Part shown: in pieces, positions 23,745-34,744 of the stretch
How positions within the stretch are numbered: position 1 is the first letter of the stretch
Layout: each line of letters opens with the position of its first letter
Origin: Lepisosteus oculatus
Lineage: Eukaryota; Chordata; Actinopteri; Semionotiformes; Lepisosteidae
Direction: 5' to 3'
NCBI RefSeq assembly: GCF_040954835.1
Contig: NC_090709.1
Location: 38,808,776-38,872,775 of the forward strand
Length of the DNA: 64,000 bases
Notes under the pieces: model-generated
Told to the model about the DNA's origin: nothing
Seen by the model: the letters and a program-made list of their open reading frames with translations, nothing else
Databases searched by the model: none
Made by a program: the position numbers and the translations under genes

Positions 23745-24765
23745 ACCCTTCTCATACACAGATCGGTGACGCCTGTGTGCCTCACCTGTGTACAAGTGTC
23801 ACCCCTGTCACTGATCGGTCCCGTGTGTCTCACCTGTGTACAGGTGTCTCCCCCGTCGCACACAGAGCGCAGTGACACAGATCGGTCCTGTGTGCCTCAC
23901 CTGTGTACAGGTGTCACCCCTGTCACACACAGAGCGCAGTGACACTGATCGGTCCTGTGTGTCTCACCTGTGTACAGGTGTCACCCCCGTCGCACACACA
24001 GCGCAGTGACACAGATGGGTCCTGTGTGTCTCACCTGTGTACAGGTGTCACCCCTGTCGCACACAGAGCGCAGTGACACAGATCGGTCCTGTGTGTCTCA
24101 CCTGTGTACAGGTGTCACCCCTGTCACACACAGAGCGCAGTGACACAGATCGGTCCTGTGTGTCTCACCTGTGTACAGGTGTCACCCCTGTCACACACAG
24201 AGCGCAGTGACACTGATCGGTCCTGTGTGTCTCACCTGTGTACAGGTGTCACCCCCGTCGCACACACAGCGCAGTGACACAGATCGGTCCTGTGTGTCTC
24301 ACCTGTGTACAGGTGTCACCCCCGTCACACACAGAGCGCAGTGACACTGATCGGTCCTGTGTGTCTCACCTGTGTACGGGTGTCACCCCTGTCACTGATC
24401 GGTCCTGTGTGTCTCACCTGTGTACAGGTGTCACCCCTGTCGCACACAGAGCGCAGTGACACAGATCGGTCCTGTGTGTCTCACCTGTGTACAGGTGTCA
24501 CCCCTGTCACACACAGAGCGCAGTGACACAGATCGGTCCTGTGTGTCTCACCTGTGTACAGGTGTCACCCCTGTCACTGATCGGTCCTGTGTGTCTCACC
24601 TGTGTACAGGTGTCACCCCTGTCGCACACAGAGCGCAGTGACACAGATCGGTCCTGTGTGTCTCACCTGTGTACAGGTGTCACCCCTGTCACACACAGAG
24701 CGCAGTGACACAGATCGGTCCTGTGTGTCTCACCTGTGTACAGGTGTCACCCCTGTACTGTGGGC
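23745..24765. repeat. 67-bp minisatellite with a built-in palindrome
   Basis: About 14 units of 67 bp (AGTGACACAGATCGGTCCTG ... CACACAGAGCGC), some truncated. Each holds CACCTGTGTACAGGTG, with 7-bp perfect inverted arms around GT, so each unit can form a short hairpin and carries paired E-box/ZEB-type CACCTG motifs. Confidence 0.93.
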
Positions 24766-24903
24766 CCGTGAGTCCTGCAGTCCTGAGTGTGGGTCGGTAC
24801 GCGTGTTCAGTCAGGGTGACTCCAGGTCATGTGATCTGCTGTGCTGCTGAGGCTCACTTCTCCCTGGGAGAAAGCCCCTGTTCTCCCAGCATGCCCCTGT
24901 CCC

Positions 24904-24982
24904 AGTTTCACTTCCTCGTGGCGGTGCCGGGCCGGGCCGCAGGCCGGTTCTCCCGGTTCTCCAAGGGAGGCTGGGAAGTCCC
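24904..24982. promoter_or_regulatory. ISRE-like and kappaB-like motifs
   Basis: AGTTTCACTTCC (24904-24915; reverse GGAAGTGAAACT) is a near-perfect ISRE/ETS-IRF element. GGGAAGTCCC (24973-24982) is a kappaB site. They lie in a GC-rich stretch (24.8-25.3 kb) with no recognisable exon. The motif pair is typical of immune promoters, but no transcript is implied by the sequence. Confidence 0.4.
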
Positions 24983-25329
24983 TGGCGCGGGTCCAGAGAG
25001 AGAGAGAGAGAGAGGCTGCGAGCGAGTCTGCAGCGTGTGTGCGGCGTCACGGGACACCCGACCCGGCCCGGCCCGGACAGGCCCGACGCGGAACGCCACG
25101 CTGCCCAGCGCGTGGAGCTGCTCCTCCAGACCGGACCCCCCAGCCCCGGGGGGCCGGGGCCTGTGCAGGCAGGCAGGCAGGCAGGCGTGGGTGGGAGAGC
25201 TTCGCTTCAGCAGGAAGCCAACCGAGACCGCCTGCTGACCCAGCAGGACTCCGCTGGGCTGGACTCTCTGTCCTCACACAGCGCTGACACCGCCGGGCCC
25301 CGGACCTGCCTGGGCCTGAACACCTCAGA

Positions 25330-26125
25330 CACTCACTGACTGACCCTCCGGGACCAGGACTGGACCCACACACTGACCCCTCCAGGACCAGGACTGGACA
25401 GCCCTGCTGCAGACACACACACTGACCCCTCCAGGACCAGGACTGGACACACACACTGACCCCTCCAGGACCAGGACTGGACACACACACACACTGACTG
25501 ACCCCTCCAGGACCAGGACTGGACACACACTGACTGACCCCTCCAGGACCAGGACTGGACACACTCACTGACTGACCCCTCCAGGACCAGGACTGGACAC
25601 ACACACTGACCCCTCCAGGACCAGGACTGAACACACACACGGACTGACTGACCATTCCAGGACCAGGACTGAACACACACACTGACTGACCCCTCCAGGA
25701 CCAGGACTGGACACACACACTGACCCCTCCAGGACCAGGACTGAACACACACACTGACTGACACCTACAGGGCCAGGACTGGACAGCCCTGCTGCAGACA
25801 CACACACTGACCCCTCCAGGAGCAGGACTGGACACTGACTGACCCCTCCAGGACCAGGACTGGACACACACACTGACTGACCCCTCCAGGACCAGGACTG
25901 GACACACACACTGACCCCTCCAGGACCAGGACTGGACACACACACACACTGACTGACCCCTCCAGGACCAGGACTGGACACACACACTGACCCCTCCAGG
26001 ACCAGGACTGAACACACACACTGACTGACACCTACAGGGCCAGGACTGGACAGCCCTGCTGCAGACACACACACTGACCCCTCCAGGACCAGGACTGGAC
26101 ACACACACTGACTGACCCCTCCCGG
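25330..26125. repeat. ~36-bp minisatellite (left arm of inverted pair)
   Basis: Units of CTGACCCCTCCAGGACCAGG plus ACTGGACACACACACTGA, with occasional GACAGCCCTGCTGCAGACAC inserts. The reverse complement of the same unit, including the CTGCAG insert, forms the array at 26915-27415. Confidence 0.93.
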
Positions 26126-26159
26126 ACCTGAACTTATCCCATCCGGCTTGTTAGATCGG

Positions 26160-26235
26160 TAGTAGACAGTGGATCTGTGTCTGGAGAGAAGCCGGGGTAT
26201 TGTTCCCCACCCCCACCCCCCTCTGTGTAAATCGG
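26160..26235 (-). repeat. fragment of the ~122-bp dispersed repeat
   Basis: Contains GTCTGGAGAGAAGCCGGGGT and TGTTCCCCACCCCCACCCCC as in the other copies, with the middle deleted. Confidence 0.75.
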
Positions 26236-26470
26236 CGCCCCCCCCCGCTGCTCTTTAATTGACTCAATTTGACTCATCTGCGTGTGAGTGGCAGGAAAGA
26301 CCAGATTCCGGCCTGTCGGGAACTTCGTCTCAGAAGGTGAAAGTGTGGGACTGAAACCCGTGACCCCCCACCAGCTCGTGACACAGCCCTGAGCCTCTTC
26401 CCTCACTGCTGCTGCGGTTGAGCCCCCGAAACAGGAACCGGGGCTGAAATGAGCTCCGAGCTCCCAGCGG

Positions 26471-26518
26471 CCAATCGGGCTCCGACCTGCGGCTGACATC
26501 ACCGGTATCCGGGCGGAG
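26471..26518 (-). promoter_or_regulatory. X-Y-like module C (- strand)
   Basis: CCAAT (26471-26475), exactly 18 nt, TGACATCA (26494-26501), then CCGGTATCCGGGCGGAG. It has the same architecture and related flank as modules A and F. It lies in the spacer between the two inverted minisatellite arms. Confidence 0.45.
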
Positions 26519-26914
26519 AGCGGGCCTGAGAGCGGGCCTCAGGCAGCGGACCCGGCCTGCCGCCCCTGTCCCCTGTCCCCTGTCCCCCTGCTGGACACTG
26601 TGGGGGGGGGGGGGGGATGGGCCCCAGCGCCCCCTTCCGGCCGGGTCCGGAGATCCCGTTCCCGGGCCTCTCCCGGAGGGTTTTCCCGAGGAATTCCGAG
26701 GGGACGATCCCGGGTTTCTGGAAGGCAGAGTGAGCTGTGGGAGTGGGATTGTTAACCCTTACAGCTCAGCTGGCCATCTGATTATTATTAGTGTTGTTCT
26801 CATCCGGGCCAGAGCTGCTGTACCCTGGGACAAGGCTGTATCTCCAGTTTAAGGAATGATGTCATAGAGCTCCGTGGACCGAATGTTAGCCAATATACAG
26901 TGAGACACGTTACA

Positions 26915-27415
26915 CACGAGGGCTGTCCAGTCCTGGTCCTGGAGGGGTCGGTCAGTGTGTCCAGTCCTGGTCCTGGAGGGGTCAGTCAGTGTGTCTGCAG
27001 CAGAGCTGTCCAGTCCTGGAGGGGTCAGTCAGTGTGTGTCCAGTCCTGGTCCTGGAGGGGTGAGTCAGTGTGTCTGCAGCAGGGCTGTCCAGTCCTGGTC
27101 CTGGAGTTGTCAGTGTGTGTGTCCAGTCCTGGTCCTGGAGGGGTCAGTCAGTGTGTCTGTAGCAGGGCTGTCCAGTCCTGGTCCTAGAGGGGTCAGTCAG
27201 TGTGTGTGTCCAGTCCTGGTCCTGGAGGGGTCAGTCAGTGTGTCTGCAGCAGAGCTGTCCAGTCCTGGTCCTGGAGTTGTCAGTGTGTGTCCAGTCCTGG
27301 TCCTGGAGGGGTCAGTCAGTGTGTGTCCAGTCCTGGTCCTGGAGGGGTCAGTCAGTGTGTGTGTCCAGTCCTGGTCCTGGAGGGGTCAGTCAGTGTGTCC
27401 AGTCCCGGTCCTGGA
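26915..27415. repeat. ~36-bp minisatellite (right arm of inverted pair)
   Basis: Units of GTCCAGTCCTGGTCCTGGAG plus GGGTCAGTCAGTGTGT, the reverse complement of the 25330-26125 array. Some units carry the TCTGCAGCAGGGCTGTCC insert also seen there. Confidence 0.93.
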
Positions 27416-27489
27416 GGGGCTGCTGGTGCAGAATGGCCACTGTGTGTCTCCCAGGTGGGGCAGTATTTCAGTGGGGTACAGAGTGAGAT

Positions 27490-28410
27490 CCCTTCTGGGT
27501 GTGAAACACCTGGGTGTGAAAGGCGCTATATAACTGCCAGGAATTATCATCATGTTATTAGCATTAATAATACTGCTATTATTGTGACATATGCAGGTAT
27601 GAAAGTCGCTATGTAAGTGCTAGGAATGATTATATACTAATATTGTTATTATGGTGAAATACTGGGGTGTGAAAGTCGCTATATAAGTGCTAGGAATTAT
27701 TATATACTAATATTGTTATTATGGTGAAATACTGAGGTGTGAAAGTCGCTATTTAAGTGTTAGGAATTATTATATACTAATATTGTTATTATGGTGAAAT
27801 ACTGGGGTGTGAAAGGTGCTATATAAGTGCCAGGAATTATTATATACTAATATTGTTATTATGGTGAAATACTGGGGCATGAAAGGCGCTATATAAGTGC
27901 TAGGAATTATTATATACTAATATTGTTATTATGGTGAAATACTGGGGCATGAAAGGCGCTATATAACTGCCAGGAATTATCATCATAATATTAGAGTTAA
28001 TAATACTGCTATAATTGTGACATACGCAGGTATGAAAGTCGCTATATAAGTGCTAGGAATTATCATATACTAATATTGTTATTATGGTGAAATACTGGGG
28101 TGTGAAAGGCGCTATATAAGTGCTAGGACTTATTATATACTAATATCGTTATGGTGAAATACTGGGGCATGTAAGGTGCTATATAAGTGCTAGGAATTAT
28201 TATATACTAATATTGTTATTATGGTGAAATACTGGGGCATGTAAGGCGCTATATAAGTGCTAGGAATTATTATATACTAATATTGTTATTATGGTGAAAT
28301 ACTGGGGCATGTAAGGTGCTATATAAGTGCTAGGAATTATTATATACTAATATTGTTATTATGGTGAAATACTGGGGCATGAAAGGCGCTATATAAGTGC
28401 CAGGAACTCC
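27490..28410. repeat. 70-bp minisatellite, about 12 copies
   Basis: Unit GTGAAATACTGGGGCATGAA, AGGCGCTATATAAGTGCTAG, GAATTATTATATACTAATAT, TGTTATTATG. The GGCGCTATATAAGTGC core resembles the 3' tails of common fish retroelements, so the array may have grown from such a tail. About four copies recur at 44670-44945 with the same downstream sequence. Confidence 0.93.
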
Positions 28411-29110
28411 TATGGGGTTATCTGTGGAGTTATGATGACTAGAGCCGTGTGATGGGAGATGACAGGACGCAGAAACTGATCCCCCGAGCCCGCGTCGCTG
28501 GAAACGACGCCGTAAAGTATCTCTCTTGGGGCCGATGACAAGCGCCGAGCCCACAGACCCCCCACGCCCGGAGGCCCACAGCCGCCGGCATCACAGAAAC
28601 AGGAAGTGAAAGCGCTTCGGCGGGCGGGGGCGGAACTCGCGCCGGACCGCGAGCCCGCCCGCCCGCAGGGGAGTTTCCGCCCAGCGGGCTCGCTCGCGCA
28701 GGCACAACAGACGCACCTGCCGCCCCCCCCTCCCTCCCGTCCAATCAGAAATCGGGCCGCCCGTGACGTCACCCGTCGTCAGGCAGACGGCGGCGCTGAG
28801 GGGACGGAGAAGGTGTCGGACCGGCCGAATGACAACCCCGTGGAAAAGAGGACGTCATCTTCCAGTTTCCCTTCCCCTACCAGGCAAGAACAATCCCCCT
28901 CCCCCCCAACACACACACACTGTGTAAATCGTTATTCGTGCGTGTCAGGGAGAAAGAAAGGTGGTTTTTGTCTCCCCGGTGCGGGATATACATCCACAAC
29001 GGGCGAGTTCCCGCCTTCTCCGCCGCCATCTTGTCCGACTCGGGTACGACGACGGCCGAGTTCAGGAGCGAGCAGGAAACAGCCCGGCCACCCACACAGC
29101 GGCGCCCAAC
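28411..29110 (-). promoter_or_regulatory. CpG-rich promoter-like island, copy 1 (module D)
   Basis: GC- and CpG-dense. Elements: CCAAT (28741-28745), 18 nt, a perfect CRE TGACGTCA (28764-28771) and the flank CCCGTCGTCAGG, which read on the - strand as X1-X2-Y. Also GGAAGTGAAA (28602-28611), an ETS-IRF composite, GGGAGTTTCC (28679-28688), kappaB-like, and GCCGCCATCTTGTCC near 29024, a YY1/AAGATGGCGGC-type start motif on the - strand. On the - strand an ATG there opens MAAEKAGTRPLWMYIP. The copy at 44.95-45.65 kb has MAAAASSKEEEEE at the same place, so a conserved protein is not demonstrated. Most motifs are conserved between the copies. Confidence 0.5.
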
Positions 29111-29309
29111 CCGAGGAAAATACGAGCAAGGGGCACCAGAAACACCCTTTCACCCCAACACAGGGGCCCAGTTCGCCCGCTAGCCAGCAACCAGGGGTTT
29201 CGTACAGACGCGTCTCGACCAGAAAATCAAACAAAAACACGCAAAAATAGAGTATTCTTCTCTCCGGGTTCCGGATGTCAAGAACAGGGGAATCAAGTTC
29301 CCTCATGTC

Positions 29310-31117
29310 TTATTCTGTTGGCTGTTGTTTAGCTTGGTTAGGCTTTCGGCTAGTGTGTATGGTCTGTTTAGGGTCCTGTAGCATCCCAGTTGGTGTTGTG
29401 TTTGTTTGTGTGTGTGTCCCAGTGTGTGAGGCAGTGTTGTTCAGTGTGTGTTTGTGTGTGTGTGTCCCAGTGTGTGAGATATTGCTGTGTGATCTGTGCT
29501 GTGATGGGCTTGAGTCTGGGTTGTGGTGCTCTAGCAGTGCTGTCCTGAGGCTGGTTGTGAGTTGTGTGTATTGTGCTGTGATGGGCTTGAGTCTGGGTTG
29601 TGGTGCTCTAGCAGTGCTGTTCTGAGGCTGGTTGTGTGTTGTGTTTATTGTGCTGTGATGGGCTTGAGTCTGGGTTGTGGTGCTCTAGCAGTGCTGTCCT
29701 GAGGCTGGTTGTGTGTTGTGTGTATTGTGCTGTGATGGGCTTGAGTCTGGGTTGTGGTGCTCTAGCAGTGCTGTCCTGAGGCTGGTTAGTGTCGGTGTGG
29801 CTCAGGTCAGTGAGCCTCAGGACCAGCTGGCTCAGGGGGCTCTGTTTTGGGCTCAGCTCTGGGCTCAGCAGGGCTTTGTGGTGGTAGGAGTTTTGGTCAC
29901 TGTTTTTTAGGTGTAGCCAATACTTTAATACTCTTTTCTGTATGTTTATCAATAGTGGGTACTGGCCTAATTCGGCCCTGCACCTGTTGTTAGGTGTTTT
30001 TCTCTGCACACAGAGGATGTTTCTACAGATCTCCATGTGCAGGGTTTCTGAGGGGTGTTTGTCCCATTGAGTGTAATCCTGGGCAATGGGTTGGATTACA
30101 CTTTCAAATATTCGGAGACAGATTCCTTGTTGGTGGGGTGATGTTGAAAAGCCTCCTTCTCTCTCAGTGCCTTCAATGCTCTGCTGTTCTGGGTCCAGAT
30201 GGGCTGGCAGTGCCCAGGTCTGACAGTCCTGCCCCAGCAGTGCCCAGGTGTGACAGTCCTGCCCCAGCAGTGCCAGGCTCTGCTGTTCTGGGTCCAGATG
30301 GGCTGGCAGTGCCCAGGTGTGACAGTCCTGCCCCAGCAGTGCCCAGGTGTGACAGTCCTGCCCCAGCAGTGCCAGGCTCTGCTGTTCTGGGTCCAGATGG
30401 GCTGGCAGTGTCCAGGTGTGACAGTCCTGCCTCAGCAGTGCCCAGGTCTGACAGTCCTGCCCCAGCAGTGCCCAGGTGTGACAGTCCTGCCCCAGCAGTG
30501 CCCAGGTCTGACAATCCTGCCCCAGCAGTGCCCAGGTCTGACAATCCTGCCCCAGCAGTGCCCAGGTCTGACAATCCTGCCCCAGCAGTGCCCAGGTGTG
30601 ACAGTCCTGCCCCAGCAGTGCCCAGGTCTGACAATCCTGCCCCAGCAGTGCCCAGGTCTGACAATCCTGCCCCAGCAGTGCCCAGGTCTGACAATCCTGC
30701 CCCAGCAGTGCCCAGGTCTGACAGTCCTGCCGCAGCAGTGCCCAGGTCTGACAGTCCTGCTCCAGCAGTGCCCAGGTCTGACAGTCCTGCTCCAGCAGTG
30801 CCAGGCTCTGCTGTTCTGGGTCCAGATGGGCTGGCAGTGCCCAGGTCTGACAGTCCTGCCCCAGCAGTGCCCAGGTGTGACAGTCCTGCCCCAGCAGTGC
30901 CAGGCTCTGCTGCAGCCCCTGTTCTGTGGGCGACAGCAGGACCAGGTCATCAGAGCAGTAGAGCAGGAAGTTGATCTCTGACCAGGGGCTGCAGACTGTT
31001 CCCACACTCCTGCGGACTCGCTGACAGAGATATTGATCAGTGTTGGGCTCAGGCTGCAGCCCTGTCTCCCCCCCACGACCCCCGGGTGAAGAATTCTCTC
31101 CCTTTGGGTTTCCAATT
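29310..31117 (-). pseudogene. decayed LINE reverse-transcriptase fragment with internal repeat expansion
   Basis: The - strand matches the LINE at 53720-55735 in pieces: the right end (31020-31117) corresponds to the RQGCSLSPT region, and the left part encodes CRAELGQYPLLINIQKR and PKQSPLSQLVLRLTDLSHT. A ~30-bp piece of the RT (reading WALLGQDCQT) is expanded about 25-fold between 30175 and 30935. A more C-terminal piece is repeated about four times (29500-29800). The catalytic YADD region is reduced to fragments. It is not functional as a polymerase. Confidence 0.85.
30175..30935. repeat. 30-bp minisatellite born inside a LINE
   Basis: Tandem CCCAGGTCTGACAGTCCTGC/CCCAGCAGTG units, with a longer higher-order unit adding GTTCTGGGTCCAGATGGGCT. 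The parental single-copy sequence is visible in the LINE around 54340-54410. Confidence 0.93.
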
Positions 31118-31119
31118 CC

Positions 31120-31800
31120 TTCTAATTGTCTGACGCCAGGTATGGACTGATGAAACGGGTGTAAGCGCAGGTCGCGGGCTGGCCGGTCTGCTCTGGGCTC
31201 CTGCTGCCCCCTGGTGGCGGGAGGAGGGACAGCCGCCTCCGCTGCTGGAGCACAAGCAGAAAAAAACAGTTTTAATCCACGAGAAATCGCGGGAGATACC
31301 GACTTCATATTTGTTGTGTTTAGTCATTGAAACATACTATTTCAATGGTATAATTCATTTTATTACAGACCTTACACGATACACGAGCAGCGTGCAACTG
31401 AAATATAGACGGGATGTGATTGTTTTCGTTTTTAAGGGCTCGTAAAATCGCAGAGCTTGATCTCTCTCAGGCGGACACCTAGTACTACAGCGTGAGTCCT
31501 GAACAGCCGAATGTGAGAGATCTGATGTGCTTCGACGGGGAGATAGAGGGGGCCACGCTGTTTCATGACTTTCAGCAAGCCATACACTGGCCAACATCAG
31601 GCCCACGGTTGCACGTTTTAGCAGTTAAAGACACCTGACAGCAAAAAAACAATCCCTGAAGTGTCATGCGTCTAGCGTCAGAAGTTCAAAAGAAATGACT
31701 TGTGGAACTTTGCACTTTTTTCTGTAGAACTTGTTTTAACCGTAAAATTGGGGCCTAATCCCCCCTTTTAAAGCCTCTATATCTCAGAAACTGCTACTAC
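31120..31800. other. no gene recognised
   Basis: 31140-31260 belongs to the duplicated block (CTCCTGCTGCCCCCTGGTGG). From 31265 onward it is AT-richer, with no recognisable exon or repeat. Confidence 0.4.
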
Positions 31801-31804
31801 TACT

Positions 31805-32240
31805 ACTAATAATAATGTCTTACACTAATATAGCGCTTTTCTGGACACTCCACTCAACGCGCTTTACAGGTCATGGGGATCCCCTCCTCCTCCACCAGTG
31901 TGTACCCCACCTGGATGATGCGCCAGTCCTCTCCCCACACACCAGCTCTCAGTGGGAGGAGAGCAGAGCGATGGAGCCAGTTCAGAGAGGGGGGTTATTA
32001 GGAGGCCATGACTGGTAAGGACCAATGGGAAATGTGGCCAGGACACTGGGGTAACACCCCTACTCTTCTCCAGAGACACCCCGGGATTGTCAATGACCAC
32101 AGAGAGTCGGGACCTCGGTTTGACGTCTCATCCGAAGGACGGCGCCTGTTTACAGTCCAGTGGCCCTCGTCACTATACTGGGGCATCAGGACCCCCACAG
32201 ACCGCAGGGTGAGAGCGCCCCCTGCTGGCCCCACTCACAC
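31805..32240 (+). repeat. interspersed repeat, longest copy
   Basis: Begins with AATATAGCGCTTTTCTGGAC and runs through GATCCCCTCCTCCTCCACCA, AGGAGGCCATGACTGGTAAG and GGTAACACCCCTACTCTTC, ending near GAGAGCGCCCCCTGCTGG. Shorter reverse-complement copies are at 38858-39085 and 50290-50490. A fish retroelement of unassigned class. Confidence 0.75.
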
Positions 32241-32455
32241 CTCTTCCAGCAGCAGCCTTAGTTTTTCCCAGGAGTCTCCCCTGCAGGTACTGGCCAGGCT
32301 CCCCCTGCTGGGCTCCAGTGGGGCTGTGAGCTGGGAGCTGCAGGGTGACATGGCTGCTGGCCGTAACGATGACACAAGCCTGAAAGTTTGCACACGACTG
32401 TCTAATCGGGCACCGTGACACTGCTGCCCGAAAGAACGAGGCGGATCTGAGAAGG

Positions 32456-33350
32456 TCAGACGGGAGCGTTTTCTGAAGCCCGGTGATCGGAGGCGGAGTG
32501 ACCCCAGGGGAGGGTGGAACCGAATGGGAGTAGGAGAGAGTAGAGACGCTGGGGGGCAGTCGGAGCTGCGGTCAGGACAGGGCCGCCGGGTCCCCCAGTG
32601 TGAGAGTCTGGGGTGTGTCTGGGGGGAGTCTGCACGGCCTCCCCGAGTTCTGTGTGTGTTCTCAAGTCGATCCGCTGGTCCGGTCTGACGGGGGCTGCTT
32701 CGGAAGGATCTCCTGTTCCCCCCCGGTCGCCGCAGCCGGTCGGGAACTCAGCGTTATTTCTCTCACGCCTGTGACCCGAACCCGAGGCGTGACGTTAAGT
32801 GCTGTTGATGCGATACGTGGGGTGACCTTGGATCTCCGCGGGGGCGAGTCGTGCGCACAGGAAAAAAACAAACAAACAAACAAACAAACAAGCCCCAACA
32901 CTTTTAAAAAAGGCCGCGCCTCGGCCAGGACGAGGCTGCCGTGAATCCAAGTGGTCCCGTTGGGATTTTCAGGGACTTCAGCGTTCGTCCCGTTGGGAAA
33001 ACTCAGCCCGGGATCACAGGACGGGAGGCTTGCGTGCGTCCGGGTCTCGCCCTTCGCTCTGCGGGGTATTTCCAGGGACAGTCCACCTGCTTGCGTTCTG
33101 TCAGCTAGACTGTAAAAACAACAGCGGACTGAAAAATGGGCCCCAGCTCTGAGATTGAGGCTCACAGGCGGGATCCACGGCCCTTCCTCGTTTCCACTGC
33201 CCCTCCCTCCTCTCCCCACCAGGGGGAGCCGTGGAGCAGGAGAGGGAGAGGGCTGTGGGGGTGTCGGGGTGTCAGCGGGGGTCCGATCAGTAGGACAGAG
33301 TCCCTCGTGATGTCAGGCGTGTCTCTCCAGGGCCGGAGCTCAAGGGGGTA
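32456..33350. other. duplicated non-coding segment
   Basis: Contains GGGGGGAGTCTGCACGGCCT, GAGTCTGGGGTGTGTCTGG and CTGTCAGCTAGACTGTAA, matched at 47150-47610. The CACAGGCGGGATCCACGGCC stretch is matched at about 50658. An AAACAAACAA microsatellite is at 32865-32890. No exon was recognised. Confidence 0.6.
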
Positions 33351-33459
33351 GATCAGAGACAAAAGGTTGTGCACCTTCATAAATCAGGCAATGGGTATTA
33401 AAAAGACGGCTTCACACCTGAAAATACCGGTAATTAAGTTTGTTTTAACAGCTGGAGCT

Positions 33460-34110
33460 GTGGTGAACCTGCCTGTGGTGAACGCCAGTGTGTTTTGCCC
33501 CCACTCACACAGTGAGGAAGATGGTTCGAGAGGCCAAACGTTCCTCAGGGGTCACAGCTGGACGGTTGCAGGAGCTGGCTGGGGTCCCGGGGTCACCAGG
33601 TCCCCAAAAACTACAATTGGACGCCGCCTGCATGCCAGCAGGTGGCGACACTCGGCAGGCATGCCAGAGGATAGCCTCCGCCCTCGCCAAACCACAAACA
33701 CAAGCGCCTGGAGTTCGCTACACATCGCTGGAGCTGACTGGAGCCGGGTTCTGTGGCCGGGTGAGACAGAAACAGAGCTTTCTGCCAGCAGACCCCAGAG
33801 GTGGATTTGTGGCGTGAAAAGAGTCGAGGTCGTGCGGGGAAGCACCCCATCCCCCCCGTGAAGCGCGGCAGTGGATCGGCGAAGGCGTGGGCCTGGTCGT
33901 CTTCCCGGGAATCTCGTCGGGATGCACGGCATCGCGGTGGGCTCCATCGCCTGCCGGGAGATTTCGGAGTGGAAACCTGGCCGCCCCTGCCAGGGGGGCC
34001 GGGACCGGGCCGCGTTGGGTTGGATCTTCCGGCAGGACGGCGGTCCAGATCATACCGTACCTCCAGGTCCACACAGAGAGGGTTCGCCGGCCTCAGAATC
34101 AAGCTCTTGC
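33460..34110 (+). pseudogene. decayed Tc1/mariner-type transposase
   Basis: Recognisable blocks in shifting frames: KMVREAKRSSGVTAGRLQEL (N-terminal helix-turn-helix region), VLWPGETETELS and WREKSRGR...PPVKRGSGSA (around the first catalytic Asp, here the usual WSDE reads WPGE, so the Asp is lost), and WIFRQDGGPDHT (the second Asp region, family form WxFQQDNDPKHT). Several frameshifts and missing pieces make it inactive. The family is a cut-and-paste DDE transposase. Assignment is by motif memory. Confidence 0.75.
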
Positions 34111-34515
34111 CTTGGGCCGTCCCAGAAACCCCACCGGACACCTGCGGGCTGAGCTGAAGAGGAGAGTCCACGGGCGAGGACTGCAGAGGATCTGTACGGA
34201 TCTGTACGGAGGAGCGGTCTCGGGGCCCTGTATGTGTGTGTTCTCCCACCTCACCCAGCATGATAACTGCTGTTATCTTGGCAAAGGGAGGGTTCACAAC
34301 GGGCTCAGAATCAAGCTCTTGCCTTGGGCCGTCCCAGAAACCCCACTGGACACCTGCGGGCTGAGCTGAAGAGGAGAGTCCACGGGCGAGGACTGGAGAG
34401 GATCTGTACGGAGGAGCGGTCTCAGGTCCCTGTATGTGTGTGTTCTCCCACCTCACCCAGCATGATAACTGCTGTTATCTTGGCAAAGGGAGGGTTCACA
34501 ACGGGCTCAGTACAG
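34095..34515 (+). repeat. ~207-bp direct duplication
   Basis: CTCAGAATCAAGCTCTTGCC ... AAAGGGAGGGTTCACAACGG occurs twice, starting at about 34097 and 34304, with only small differences (a duplicated GGATCTGTAC in the first copy). Confidence 0.92.
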
Positions 34516-34654
34516 GGGTGCCGATAATTATGACGCATCTTTTTGAGAAATCTGTTTGTTTTTCTAAGGATTTTTTTTTTTCTTTGAATGACTCCGCCTC
34601 ACTGACAGGTTAGGGTTCTCTCCCATTTCCAGCGTAAGATCGAGCCGGGCAGGC

Positions 34655-34735
34655 GTGGCGCTGGCTCTGGGGGCTCGGGATCTGCGCCTGTGGCTGGGAG
34701 GTTGCCGGTTCGAATGAAGTCCGACTCACCTGCTC
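34655..34735 (+). repeat. tRNA-headed SINE fragment
   Basis: CTCTGGGGGCTCGGGATCTG ... GGTTGCCGGTTCGAAT matches the 5' part of the SINE at 46485-46765, then diverges after the B box. Confidence 0.6.
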
Positions 34736-34744
34736 GTTGGAGAG

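Larger units (their letters stand above)
27490..33350 (+). repeat. segmental duplication block 1 (upstream of alpha1)
   Basis: Four sub-segments recur in the same order and orientation at 44670-50835: 27490-29060 with 44670-45650; 31140-31260 with 46960-47070; 32570-33115 with 47150-47610; 33120-33345 with 50625-50835. The material between them differs (LINE here; SINE and 44-bp array there). Each block lies upstream of a class II alpha gene. Confidence 0.85.

Noticed and set aside
28439-28744. - strand leader-like frame MPAAVGLRAWGVCGLG downstream of module D
   Set aside because: The ATG is not conserved in the duplicate at 45.1 kb and the frame has no supporting exons.
29608-31308. 566-codon - strand frame as a novel repeat protein (ALLGQDCQTW repeats)
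   Set aside because: Its non-repeat ends match the LINE reverse transcriptase at 53.7-55.5 kb, so it is a decayed LINE with internal expansion.
33611-34456. 281-codon - strand frame
   Set aside because: Antisense to the decayed Tc1 transposase and the 207-bp direct duplication. No homology of its own.
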